Of a DNA stretch of 32,623 nt, positions 7,207 through 13,783 are shown in pieces. The notes under the pieces are model-generated. The model was not told where the DNA came from. It saw only the letters and a list, made by a program, of their open reading frames with translations, and searched no databases. Made by a program: the position numbers and the translations under genes. This DNA is from JBKPNJ01 sp963695705 (GTDB lineage: Bacteria > Actinomycetota > Actinomycetes > Propionibacteriales > Nocardioidaceae): NCBI GenBank assembly GCA_963695705.1, contig CAVOHB010000005.1, positions 1-32,623 on the forward strand. The letters run 5' to 3'. Within the stretch, counting starts at the first letter, position 1; each line of letters opens with the position of its first letter.

Positions 7207-7839
7207 TCAGCATTCGGCGGCTCTTGCCGACACCCCAATTTTGGATCTTGTAATCGGGCGGTTCGCGGTTCGAGTCCGCGCGTCGGCTCTAGCTTGACCT
7301 GCGGGGATGGGTTCCCGGCCCTCGTGGCTCCATTCTTCGACCGCCACCCGCCGGACGGCCTCGCCGATGATGAGGCCCGCGACCAGCCCTGTCAGGTTGT
7401 CGGCCACGTCGCCGCTCTGACAACCGCGGTGGAGCGTCGTCGCAACGAGCTGAATCGCCTCGATGGCGAATGGCAGCGCGAACGCCGCAAGGACCACGAG
7501 AGCCTTCCGGGGCCCGTTCGGGAGCAACCCGACGGCCACCCCGAACGGCACAAAGAGCAGGACGTTGAGGCTGATCTCATTGATCGTGCGGAGCGCATCC
7601 AGCGGCGCAGGACCGATCCTCGAGAAGTCGCAGACCCCGACCCCGGCGCCGGGAACCTCGAATCCCGTCGGCTCGCGGACTGGCGACAGCGTGGCGGCGA
7701 TGATCGTCCCGAGACTCACGAGCAGAACCCAGACGAGTGTTGGCCGCGCACGGAGCCAGCGGGCGACCGGCCGGCTGGCGGCGAGACCAACGACGACCGA
7801 GATCATCAAACCGGGCACGAACCAGATGACGTTGCTCAC
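7207..7839 (-). CDS. VanZ-like membrane protein
   Basis: A 210-residue protein with four hydrophobic segments: SNVIWFVPGLMISVVVGLAA, TLVWVLLVSLGTIIAATLSP, ISLNVLLFVPFGVAVGLLP and ALVVLAAFALPFAIEAIQLV. The N-x-L-L/F-F-V-P-F-G motif of the third, the F..E..Q of the fourth and the following GDVADNLTGLVAGLIIGE block define the VanZ family. VanZ gives low-level teicoplanin resistance in enterococci; most relatives have no known role. I start at the GTG 7837-7839 (SNVIWFVPG); the frame is open far upstream but that part is shadow of other sequence. The last 28 or so residues (ADARTRTANRPITRSKIGV...) are unlike the family and are encoded across the tRNA-like sequence, so the native 3' end was probably replaced. 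Confidence 0.75.
   Translation of the reverse strand: MSNVIWFVPGLMISVVVGLAASRPVARWLRARPTLVWVLLVSLGTIIAATLSPVREPTGFEVPGAGVGVCDFSRIGPAPLDALRTINEISLNVLLFVPFGVAVGLLPNGPRKALVVLAAFALPFAIEAIQLVATTLHRGCQSGDVADNLTGLVAGLIIGEAVRRVAVEEWSHEGREPIPAGQARADARTRTANRPITRSKIGVSARAAEC
7226..7288 (+). other. tRNA-like sequence (3' half intact, shortened 5' half)
   Basis: A perfect T-arm is visible: CGCGG (7264-7268), loop TTCGAGT, CCGCG (7276-7280). It is followed directly by CGTCGGC (7281-7287), which can pair with GCCGACA at 7226-7232 in six of seven positions as an acceptor stem. Between them lie only 31 bases, about ten fewer than a normal tRNA needs, and neither a D-arm nor a well-paired anticodon arm forms; TTGTAA could be part of an anticodon loop. 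No encoded CCA. It is probably a tRNA remnant or duplicated tRNA 3' end of the kind left by integrating elements, not a working tRNA. It lies inside the 3' end of the VanZ-like reading frame on the opposite strand. Confidence 0.45.
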
Positions 7840-8110
7840 TGCGCCCGACCGCCGCCGCCGAATCCGCCGCTCAACCCAACCTCGATCGACTGATGCCTGA
7901 CCGCCGGACGGCGGCGGGTCGTCCAGCATATCTGGCGGCTGCTTCGTGGCCGCGGCTTCGTACGACGAGTTTGTGGTGGAGTCGGGTGACGCTGCTCGCC
8001 TGCGGGATACAACCCTCGTCCGCTGGCGATGTCGGCCGGCGTCTCGGTCACCATCAGCTGACCGGGACCGCTCACCGACGTCGTCCTCGTCGATGCCTGT
8101 ACTCCCGGCT

Positions 8111-8782
8111 TCATCCGGCAGTGAGGTCCTTGTCCTCCATCTCCCAGGCGTGGTCCATCGTGTGAAACGCGCTGTGGCGGATGAGGAACGGCAGGTTCCA
8201 CGACCGCATCCGCTTTCCCTCGCCGGCGTTGTACGCCCGCATGGTGGCGACATATTCGTCCCGGTAGTCGCGAAGGCCCTTCGGCGTGAGGGCACTGTCC
8301 TCTGCTTCCCGCAACCCCAGTCGCTTCGCGAAGTCCAGGCTCTCGACGCGAATGACGTGCCGGATGATCTCGTCGCGTTCGCGCCCACCGCCACGTGGGC
8401 CCTTGCGCATCTCCGCGGACACCCGTGATCCCACCGCATCGAAATGCTTCCAGCAGGCCCGCAACAGCGTGATCTTGCGGTCGAGCTCCGCGTCAGCCAT
8501 CGGTTCGGGCTCGACATCCGACGGTGCGAACGAGATGCCCCAGAAGTCCGTGGAGCCCGGGCCCACCTGGTCCTCGACGACCTTGAGGCGTCCCGCGGCG
8601 TCGAACTCCTTGGCCAGCTTCGCCGCGACGGCGATCGGACGGTAGCGCTCCCGGTACGACTCGAGCAGGTCGAGCGCGGCCTCGGGGGTCTTCGCCCCGC
8701 GACTCCAGCCCGGCCAGTCGACCGCGAACGCCACGGCCCTCTTGCCCTTGGGCCCGCGCTGCACGACGGTTCGAACCGGCAT
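8111..8782 (-). CDS. Conserved hypothetical protein, DinB-like C-terminus
   Basis: A 223-residue soluble protein, MPVRTVVQRGPKGKRAVAFA, followed by VDWPGWSRGAKTPEAALDLL. The N-terminal part resembles the short strand-turn-strand of HicB-like domains (AVDWPGWSRGAKTPEAALDLL). The C-terminal part (RDEIIRHVIRVESLDFAKRL...MRAYNAGEGKRMRSWNLPFLIRHSAFHTMDHAWEMEDKDL) has the helix pattern and spaced histidines of DinB/YfiT-like four-helix bundles, which often bind a metal. No reaction can be assigned. Two starts are possible: ATG at 8780-8782, used here because MPVRTVV begins the structured part, or GTG at 8798-8800. Neither has a strong ribosome-binding site. It stands alone, with about 270 bp of gene-free sequence between it and the VanZ-like gene. 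Confidence 0.65.
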   Translation of the reverse strand: MPVRTVVQRGPKGKRAVAFAVDWPGWSRGAKTPEAALDLLESYRERYRPIAVAAKLAKEFDAAGRLKVVEDQVGPGSTDFWGISFAPSDVEPEPMADAELDRKITLLRACWKHFDAVGSRVSAEMRKGPRGGGRERDEIIRHVIRVESLDFAKRLGLREAEDSALTPKGLRDYRDEYVATMRAYNAGEGKRMRSWNLPFLIRHSAFHTMDHAWEMEDKDLTAG

Positions 8783-8920
8783 GTGCCGGATGGTATGCAC
8801 CCCGACGTCCGTTTACTACGGGTGTCGCGGACCGGCGCCGCTTTCCGCGGAACCAGCGGCCTGCCGGGTGGTCGCGCCGCGGACCTGGGCCTGCCGTAGG
8901 ACTGAATCATCACGCAGGTC

Positions 8921-8948
8921 ACATCATCTGATGATGTGGTCTCACCAC
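8921..8948. promoter_or_regulatory. Two adjacent operator-like dyads
   Basis: ACATCATC-T-GATGATGT (8921-8937) is a perfect 8-bp inverted repeat; it overlaps a second one, GTGGT-CTC-ACCAC (8936-8948), at two bases. Both lie 70-97 bp before the first gene of a three-gene operon. TGGT...ACCA is typical of FadR-type GntR operators, but no regulator gene is adjacent. Confidence 0.5.
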
Positions 8949-9017
8949 GTCGGCTCCTAACGTCCTGGATGTTCCTCCGGAACCGCCCCGGGACAACCAG
9001 AGCAAGGAGCCTTCGTC

Positions 9018-9698
9018 GTGACCGTCACCACCAGAACCCTCCTCCAGGCGGCCGGCGTCGCCGCTGCGCTCGCCGGAGCGATCTTCATCGGCGTCCAGAT
9101 CAACCATCCACCATCGGACAGCTTCCTGACCGACACCAACGAATGGGTGATTCGCTGCACCGCCAAGGCGGTCATGGGTGCCCTCGCCCTGGCCGGGATC
9201 ACCGGCATCTACCTGCGGCAGGTCCGGGAGATGCGGGTGCTCGGGCTCGTCGGTTTCGTCATCTTCGCCGCCGGCTACCTGCTCCTGTTCTCCACCGAGG
9301 TCATCGCGGTGTTCGTCCTGCCTGCGCTCACCGACATTGCGCCCCACTTCGTCAACGACGTCGTCGTCGCCGCCGCCGGTGGCACTGCCACCGGGGACAT
9401 CGGCAATGTGCAGATTCTGTTCAACATCACCGGCGCTGGCTACGTGCTCGGTGGCCTGATCTTCGGCATCGCACTGTTCCGCGCCCGCGTCCTCGCCCGC
9501 TGGGCCGCCGCGCTCCTTGCGGTGAGCACCGTCGCCACCGTCACTCTCGCCGTGCTGCCGGAGTCGTTCGATCGGCCGATGGCCGTCCCCGAAGGTGTTG
9601 CTCTCATCGCCCTCGGCGTCTCCCTGTGGCGCGACCAGCGTCAGACCGCTCCGACGGCCACTCTCATCACCGCACACGTCGAGCACGGCGCAGTCTGA
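9018..9698 (+). CDS. Multi-pass membrane protein of unknown function
   Basis: A 226-residue integral membrane protein. Hydrophobic segments occur at about 8-28 (LLQAAGVAAALAGAIFIGVQI), 50-66, 75-98 (VLGLVGFVIFAAGYLLLFST), 134-156 (ILFNITGAGYVLGGLIFGIAL) and 160-180, with a short Arg-rich loop (RARVLAR). The GTG start at 9018 follows AAGGAG with good spacing. Its stop overlaps the next gene in TGATG, so the two are translationally coupled. I do not recognise a named family; small actinobacterial proteins like this often accompany DUF2306 genes. Expression is probably governed by the two dyads about 80 bp upstream. Confidence 0.75.
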   Translation: MTVTTRTLLQAAGVAAALAGAIFIGVQINHPPSDSFLTDTNEWVIRCTAKAVMGALALAGITGIYLRQVREMRVLGLVGFVIFAAGYLLLFSTEVIAVFVLPALTDIAPHFVNDVVVAAAGGTATGDIGNVQILFNITGAGYVLGGLIFGIALFRARVLARWAAALLAVSTVATVTLAVLPESFDRPMAVPEGVALIALGVSLWRDQRQTAPTATLITAHVEHGAV

Positions 9699-10426
9699 TG
9701 ACCACCCAGCCGCTGACGGTGCGGCGGACTCGCCGGACCCGGCCACGCGGCTGGCTTGTCCCGGCAGCCCTCCTGATGCTGACCGCGATCCCGCTCGCGG
9801 CCGGCACCCTGCGCCTGGTACAGCTCGCAGGCGGCCCAGAGCTCATCCCGGCAGACCACCGGTTCGCCAGCTTCCCGGCACCGCTCGTGCTGCACATCGT
9901 CGGAGCCGCCCTCTACGCCGTCGGCGGAGCGTTCCAGTTCGTGCCGTCCTTCCGGCGCCGGCACCGGAACTGGCACCGACGGGCGGGCCGGGTCCTGACC
10001 GTGGCCGGCCTCCTGGTCGCGGTCTCGGCGTTGTGGATGACGCTGCTGTATGCGGCCAAGCCCGGAACCGGCGATCTGCTGTACGTCCTGCGACTTGTGT
10101 TCGGGTCGGCGCTGGCCGCTTGCCTGGTACTGGGATTCACCGCCATCCGCCGCCGCGACATCCCAACTCACCGCGCCTGGATGATCCGGGCCTACGCCAT
10201 CGCCCTGGCCGCCGGCACTCAGGCCTTCACCCAAGGCATCGGCGACGCCATCTTCGGCGAAGGTGCGTTCCGCGGCGACCTCGCTATGGGCGCCGGCTGG
10301 GTGATCAACCTCGCCGTCGCCGAATGGGCCATCCGTCGCCCCGCGACGTCGGGGCGCCCACGCCCCGACCACCGGACCAGCCGGACCACCCAGACCACCG
10401 AGGCCGTTCCAGCAGGAGCATCGTGA
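9698..10426 (+). CDS. DUF2306 membrane protein
   Basis: A 242-residue membrane protein. After a basic N-terminus (RRTRRTRPRG) it has a first helix WLVPAALLMLTAIPLAAGTL, then the family blocks HRFASFPAPLVLHIVGAALYAVGGAFQF, SFRRRHRNWHRRAGRVL, LYVLRLVFGSALAACLVLGF, IPTHRAWMIRAYAIALAAGTQ and a last helix. The conserved HIVGA, HRxxGR and HRxWMIRxYA motifs identify the DUF2306 family, whose histidines look heme- or metal-like but whose role is not established. The start overlaps the preceding stop, and its own stop overlaps the next gene (GTGA), so all three form one translationally coupled operon. Confidence 0.85.
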   Translation: MTTQPLTVRRTRRTRPRGWLVPAALLMLTAIPLAAGTLRLVQLAGGPELIPADHRFASFPAPLVLHIVGAALYAVGGAFQFVPSFRRRHRNWHRRAGRVLTVAGLLVAVSALWMTLLYAAKPGTGDLLYVLRLVFGSALAACLVLGFTAIRRRDIPTHRAWMIRAYAIALAAGTQAFTQGIGDAIFGEGAFRGDLAMGAGWVINLAVAEWAIRRPATSGRPRPDHRTSRTTQTTEAVPAGAS

Positions 10427-10659
10427 CCAACCATGCGACCTACGAACTACGGGTCGCCGGTCACCTCGACGACCGCTGGTCCGCGTGGCTCGGCGACCTC
10501 ACCCTCACCCGCCACGACGACGGCACCACATCTCTGACCGGCTGCATCGCCGATCAGGCACAGCTCCACGGCGTGCTCGCCGCGGTCCGCGACATGGGCG
10601 TCACGCTCCTGTCGGTGCAAGCTGACGATCAGGGGAGTGGTCGCGACCGCCGCGGCTGA
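10423..10659 (+). CDS. Small conserved protein, third gene of the DUF2306 operon
   Basis: A 78-residue protein, MTNHATYELRVAGHLDDRWSAW, then LGDLTLTRHDDGTTSLTG, and a helix CIADQAQLHGVLAAVRDMGVTLLSVQ. The strand-loop-strand-helix-strand order and the phrase 'ELRVxGHLDxRWxxWxxxxxxxxxxDGTTxLxGxxxDQAxLHGxLxxxRDxGxxLLSV' recur as a stand-alone small protein in actinobacteria; no function is known. It starts at GTG 10423, overlapping the DUF2306 stop by four bases, which decides the start. It is soluble and probably cytoplasmic. Confidence 0.75.
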   Translation: MTNHATYELRVAGHLDDRWSAWLGDLTLTRHDDGTTSLTGCIADQAQLHGVLAAVRDMGVTLLSVQADDQGSGRDRRG

Positions 10660-10703
10660 ACGTGGTCAGGTGGCGTTCAGGGTGGGGTGGAAAGCATGGA
10701 GGT

Positions 10704-11519
10704 ATGACGACAGCCCCCTCCATGACTGCGCGCCGGATCATGCTCAACAAGGTGCCCGAGGTCACCGTCTACTTCTGGATCATCAAGATCCTTTGTACGA
10801 CGGTGGGTGAAAGCTTCGCCGACTACATCAACGAGACCCTCGGCTTCGGGCTCACCAAGACCACCCTCCTGTTCTCGGCGGGCCTGATCATCGCTCTGAT
10901 CGCTCAGTTCAGACTGAACCGCTACGTGCCCGGCATCTACTGGCTAGCGGTGGTCCTGATCAGCGTGGTCGGCACCCTGCTCACCGACAATCTGACCGAC
11001 GGCCATGGCGTACCACTTTGGATCAGCTCCACGGTGTTCGCCGTGCTCCTCGCCACGGTCTTCTCCATCTGGTACGCCCGCGAGCGAACCCTGTCGATCC
11101 ACACCATCGTCACGACCCCCCGCGAGGCCTTCTACTGGCTGACGGTGCTTGTCACCTTTGCCCTGGGTACGGCGGTCGGCGACTGGACGCTCGAGCTCAC
11201 CGGCTGGTCGCCCGCCAAGTCGGTGCTCCTCCCGCTCTCGCTGATCCTTGCAGTCCTGGTCGCCTGGAAGCTGGGCATGGGCCCGGTCCTCTCGTTCTGG
11301 CTTGCCTACATCCTCACCCGCCCGCTGGGTGCCAACATCGGGGACTACCTCGCCTCTCCGCACGCGGACGGAGGGCTCGGCCTCGGCACCTTGGGCACCA
11401 GCGTGCTGTTCCTCGGCACGATCCTGGCGGTCGTCATCTACCTGACCGTGACCGCCAAGGACCGCACCGAGTCGGTGCAAGAGAGTGAGCAACGCACCCC
11501 GGTCATGGACGAGGTCTAG
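10704..11519 (+). CDS. COG4705-type membrane-anchored protein
   Basis: A 271-residue integral membrane protein that contains two halves of related sequence. The first half has NKVPEVTVYFWIIKILCTTVGESFADYI, the second TPREAFYWLTVLVTFALGTAVGDWTLELTG, each followed by helices and a W(Y)-rich loop; about eight membrane segments in all. The pattern EVTxYFWxxKxxxTTxGEsxADY is characteristic of the COG4705 family (uncharacterised membrane-anchored proteins). Its transported compound is not established. I use the ATG at 10704, which follows GGAGGT closely (three to four bases); a later ATG (MLNKVPEV) is an alternative. A UspA-like gene follows after eight bases, so the two are one transcript ended by the terminator at 11996. 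Confidence 0.8.
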   Translation: MTTAPSMTARRIMLNKVPEVTVYFWIIKILCTTVGESFADYINETLGFGLTKTTLLFSAGLIIALIAQFRLNRYVPGIYWLAVVLISVVGTLLTDNLTDGHGVPLWISSTVFAVLLATVFSIWYARERTLSIHTIVTTPREAFYWLTVLVTFALGTAVGDWTLELTGWSPAKSVLLPLSLILAVLVAWKLGMGPVLSFWLAYILTRPLGANIGDYLASPHADGGLGLGTLGTSVLFLGTILAVVIYLTVTAKDRTESVQESEQRTPVMDEV

Positions 11520-11527
11520 GAGACCCG

Positions 11528-11995
11528 ATGTCCCACACCCGATCCCACCGCGTCCTGGTCGTGACCGATACGGCCGAGCCCAGCCCTTCCCTCCGTGAGG
11601 CCATTCGCCACCGTGCGGAGAGCGGTGACGTGCGGTTCCGGCTGATCGTGCTGAACCCCGCCCAGGCCGAGCTCCACCTGCTGCATCCGGAGCGCCACGA
11701 CAAGGCGGCCGAAGCAGAGAGCGTTCTTCGCTCGGCGCTGCCGCAGCTCGAGCTGGCTGCCCACGCCCCGGTCATCGGCTCCGTCTCGGTTCGGCACGAT
11801 CCGATGGATGCGATCGAGGAGACTCTGTTCGCCGAGCCGGTCGACGAGATCATCCTCGATGTACCGCCTCACCACTTCTCGTCCTGGCTGCACCAAGACC
11901 TCGAGCACCGGCTTGCCCACTTCCACATCCCGGTCGTGACCATCCGCCACGAGGAGAAGGGTCACAAAGCCCGTTCGCCCGGACCGGGTCGATGA
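11528..11995 (+). CDS. UspA-like alpha/beta protein
   Basis: A 155-residue soluble protein: HRVLVVTDTAEPSPSLREAI at the N-terminus, a strand VRFRLIVLNPA, a long helix with HDKAAEAESVLRSALPQL, a strand PVIGSVSVRHDPMDAIEETL and a final PVDEIILDVPPHHFSSWLHQDLEHRLAHFHIPVVTIRH. The order of strands and helices and the final 'H.SxWLxxDLxxRLxHxxxPVVxI' fit the universal stress protein/HUP-type fold, though the ATP-binding GxxGx(9)G(S/T) loop is not evident, so nucleotide binding is doubtful. The stop (TGA 11993-11995) touches the terminator stem. Start ATG at 11528 follows CTAGGAGACCC. Confidence 0.75.
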   Translation: MSHTRSHRVLVVTDTAEPSPSLREAIRHRAESGDVRFRLIVLNPAQAELHLLHPERHDKAAEAESVLRSALPQLELAAHAPVIGSVSVRHDPMDAIEETLFAEPVDEIILDVPPHHFSSWLHQDLEHRLAHFHIPVVTIRHEEKGHKARSPGPGR

Positions 11996-12042
11996 CACCC
12001 AGGCACCCCGAACCAGTGTGGACGGTCCGGGGTGCCTGGGTG
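11996..12042. terminator. Strong bidirectional stem-loop between convergent genes
   Basis: CACCCAGGCACCCCG (11996-12010) pairs perfectly with CGGGGTGCCTGGGTG (12028-12042) across a 17-base loop. It lies between the plus-strand UspA-like gene and the minus-strand secreted-protein gene ending at 12080. There is no U-run, as is common for actinobacterial terminators. Confidence 0.8.
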
Positions 12043-12079
12043 GTGAGGCGGTACGACCGAGCAGGCTCGGCGGTGCCTG

Positions 12080-12709
12080 TTAGTCGAGCCGGTACCAGGT
12101 GCTGGTGGTCTTGCGCCAGCCGGCGTCGGTCTTCTTCCAGTGGTCCCAGTAGACGCGGATCGTCGCCGTCTTGGCGATGGCCGTGCCCTTCTCGCCGCTG
12201 AGGCTCACGGACGGGGTGCGGGTGACAGCTTCCGTGGGTGTGATGCTGTCGAACACGGGCGCGAACATGAAGTGCATCGACCCGTTGAGGGAGTTGGGGT
12301 TCGGCCAGACCGCCGGTTGACCCCTGACCGCGTCCGCGATCTCGTCGCTCATGTGCTGGAAGCTCTGCCTGGCGATGAGCTGGTTGTTGTAGTCATAGGC
12401 CAGGAACGGCTCGTCTCCGGTGAAGATCTCCGTGCCCCACAACGCGCGCTGCGGCCCGTTGGGGCCATCGCCGTTGAACAGCAGCCCGTACTGGGACTGC
12501 TTCGCGGTGATCTCGAGCTTCGCCTGGTCGATTGCCTGCGCGTACTCGAGCGTGGCGAGGCGCGCCGCGATTCCGTTCGGAGCGTCCTCGTTCTGCGCCG
12601 AAGCGCCGGTCGACTGTGTCGCGACGAGCAGCGCGGCGCAGGCGAAGACGGCTGCTCCTAGCTTTCCGAAGCGGGTCCAGCTCTGCTTCGTTGTCGTGTC
12701 GGGTTCCAT
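12080..12709 (-). CDS. Secreted SnoaL-like protein, Sec-type signal (paralogue A)
   Basis: A 209-residue protein. Residues 1-40 form an export signal: basic start, hydrophobic LGAAVFACAALLVA and a likely signal-peptidase site at TGASAQ-N. The mature part begins APNGIAARLATLEYAQAIDQAKLEITAKQSQYGLLFNGDGPNGPQRALWGTEIFTGDEP, includes SLNGSMHFMFAPVFDSIT and ends WRKTTSTWYRLD. The long first helix, an insertion holding LLFNGDG, the H-F-M-F-x-P strand and a C-terminal WRxxxSTWYRL strand fit a SnoaL/NTF2-like fold. I chose ATG 12707-12709 because AAGGAG stands 6-11 bases upstream; the frame extends further but without a signal. It lies 96 bp downstream of an equal-length paralogue. Reaction unknown. 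Confidence 0.75.
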   Translation of the reverse strand: MEPDTTTKQSWTRFGKLGAAVFACAALLVATQSTGASAQNEDAPNGIAARLATLEYAQAIDQAKLEITAKQSQYGLLFNGDGPNGPQRALWGTEIFTGDEPFLAYDYNNQLIARQSFQHMSDEIADAVRGQPAVWPNPNSLNGSMHFMFAPVFDSITPTEAVTRTPSVSLSGEKGTAIAKTATIRVYWDHWKKTDAGWRKTTSTWYRLD

Positions 12710-12805
12710 GGTTCTCCTTGGTGGACGTGCGGACGTCCATATGTGAGCAGGACTGTGCTGATGGGACATCTGTGGAGCGCCGCGGCGCTCGCGGGGGGAG
12801 GGGGT

Positions 12806-13435
12806 TCAGCTGAGCCGGTACCAGGTGCTCGACGTCTTCCGCCAGCCGTCAGGCGTGTTGGCCCACTCGTCGTGGTAGACGCAGAGCGTGATGGTGTTGA
12901 CCACGCGGGTGCCCTTCACGGCGCTGACGATCATGGCTGGCGTTCTGGTCTTCGCCTCGGTCAGCGTGATCTCGTCGAACACGACGTTGTACATGTAGTG
13001 CATCGACCCGTTCGCCGAAGCGGTGTTCGGCCAGATCTTCGGCTCGCGGGCGACCTCCATCGCGATGAGCCCCTCCCGACTCGGGAAGGTCTGCAGCGGA
13101 AGGATCTGAAGGTTCGGGTCGTAGGCGATGAACGGCGACTCCGCGGTGAAGATCTCGTCACCCCACTTGGCCCGGTCGGGTCCGTGCAGGCCGTCGCCGT
13201 TGAACAGCAGTCCGTAGAGCGCCTGCCGCTCCGTGATCTTCAGCTTCGCGACCGCGATCGCCTGGTCGTACTCGAGCTGCGCCAGCCGGTGCGCGACCCC
13301 GTTCGGTGAGGTGTCGACACTCGCGGCCGATGCTCCGGTCGGGAAGGCCGCGACCAGCGGCGCGGCAACGCCCAACGAGGCGGCTCCAAGCAGACCCCTC
13401 CGGGTCCAGCCCTCTGTCACGTCTACGTCCGTCAT
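12806..13435 (-). CDS. Secreted SnoaL-like protein, Tat-type signal (paralogue B)
   Basis: A 209-residue protein aligned over its whole length with the downstream gene: SPNGVAHRLAQLEYDQAIAVAKLKITERQALYGLLFNGDG..., SANGSMHYMYNVVFDEIT..., ending WRKTSSTWYRLS. The signal differs: MTDVDVTEGWTRRGLLGAASLGVAAPLVA has a twin arginine (R12 R13) followed by GLLGAAS, a typical Tat motif, with likely cleavage near GASAAS. Tat export implies folding, and perhaps cofactor binding, before export. ATG 13433-13435 follows GAGGAGAAC. The pair probably arose by tandem duplication and is transcribed from the region before 13436, which holds a dyad. Confidence 0.75.
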   Translation of the reverse strand: MTDVDVTEGWTRRGLLGAASLGVAAPLVAAFPTGASAASVDTSPNGVAHRLAQLEYDQAIAVAKLKITERQALYGLLFNGDGLHGPDRAKWGDEIFTAESPFIAYDPNLQILPLQTFPSREGLIAMEVAREPKIWPNTASANGSMHYMYNVVFDEITLTEAKTRTPAMIVSAVKGTRVVNTITLCVYHDEWANTPDGWRKTSSTWYRLS

Positions 13436-13552
13436 AGCCAGTTCTCCTCGGGTGAGCCGATGGACAGGTGTCCGGGCGGGCATGGCTGCGCTGGTGATGC
13501 AGAGGCGACGCCTCGGCGCACGGCGGTAGCGCAGTTTTGGGATGCCGGCGTC

Positions 13553-13577
13553 GTCGTGATGACGGCGTCATGTCGAC
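13553..13577. promoter_or_regulatory. Operator-like dyad upstream of the secreted pair
   Basis: GTCGTGATGACG-G-CGTCATGTCGAC: twelve-base arms with two mismatches, the inner ATGACG/CGTCAT being perfect, centred on 13565 and about 120 bp before paralogue B. The rest of the 13436-13783 interval holds no gene; I see no convincing -10/-35 pair there. Confidence 0.45.
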
Positions 13578-13783
13578 GTGCTCGCCGCAGCGAAGGCTGC
13601 AGCGGAGAGGCGAAGTGAGGGGGAAGCCGGGTGGGCTTCGCGTTCACCAGCAAGCAACGGCGTGGGTGATGCCCGTACCGTAGGAGTGAACACTTGTCCA
13701 CGTCAACCCTTTGGTCCGGAAACTTTTGCCCAAGGCGGGATGCCTTATGTACCAACGGTTTTCGGCCGTGGCGATGTCAGGTG

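Noticed and set aside
7226..7288. A functional tRNA gene
   Set aside because: The T-arm and acceptor are good, but about ten bases are missing and no D-arm or paired anticodon stem can be formed.
7207..8922. A 571-codon open minus-strand frame
   Set aside because: Only the last 210 codons (VanZ-like) look like protein; the upstream part is Arg/Pro/Ser-rich and antisense or out of frame to the gene at 8111-8782.
8919..9746. Long minus-strand frame opposite the membrane-protein gene, rich in Gly, Asp and Glu
   Set aside because: Its composition is the typical shadow of a GC-rich plus-strand gene; the plus strand encodes clear membrane helices with a ribosome-binding site.
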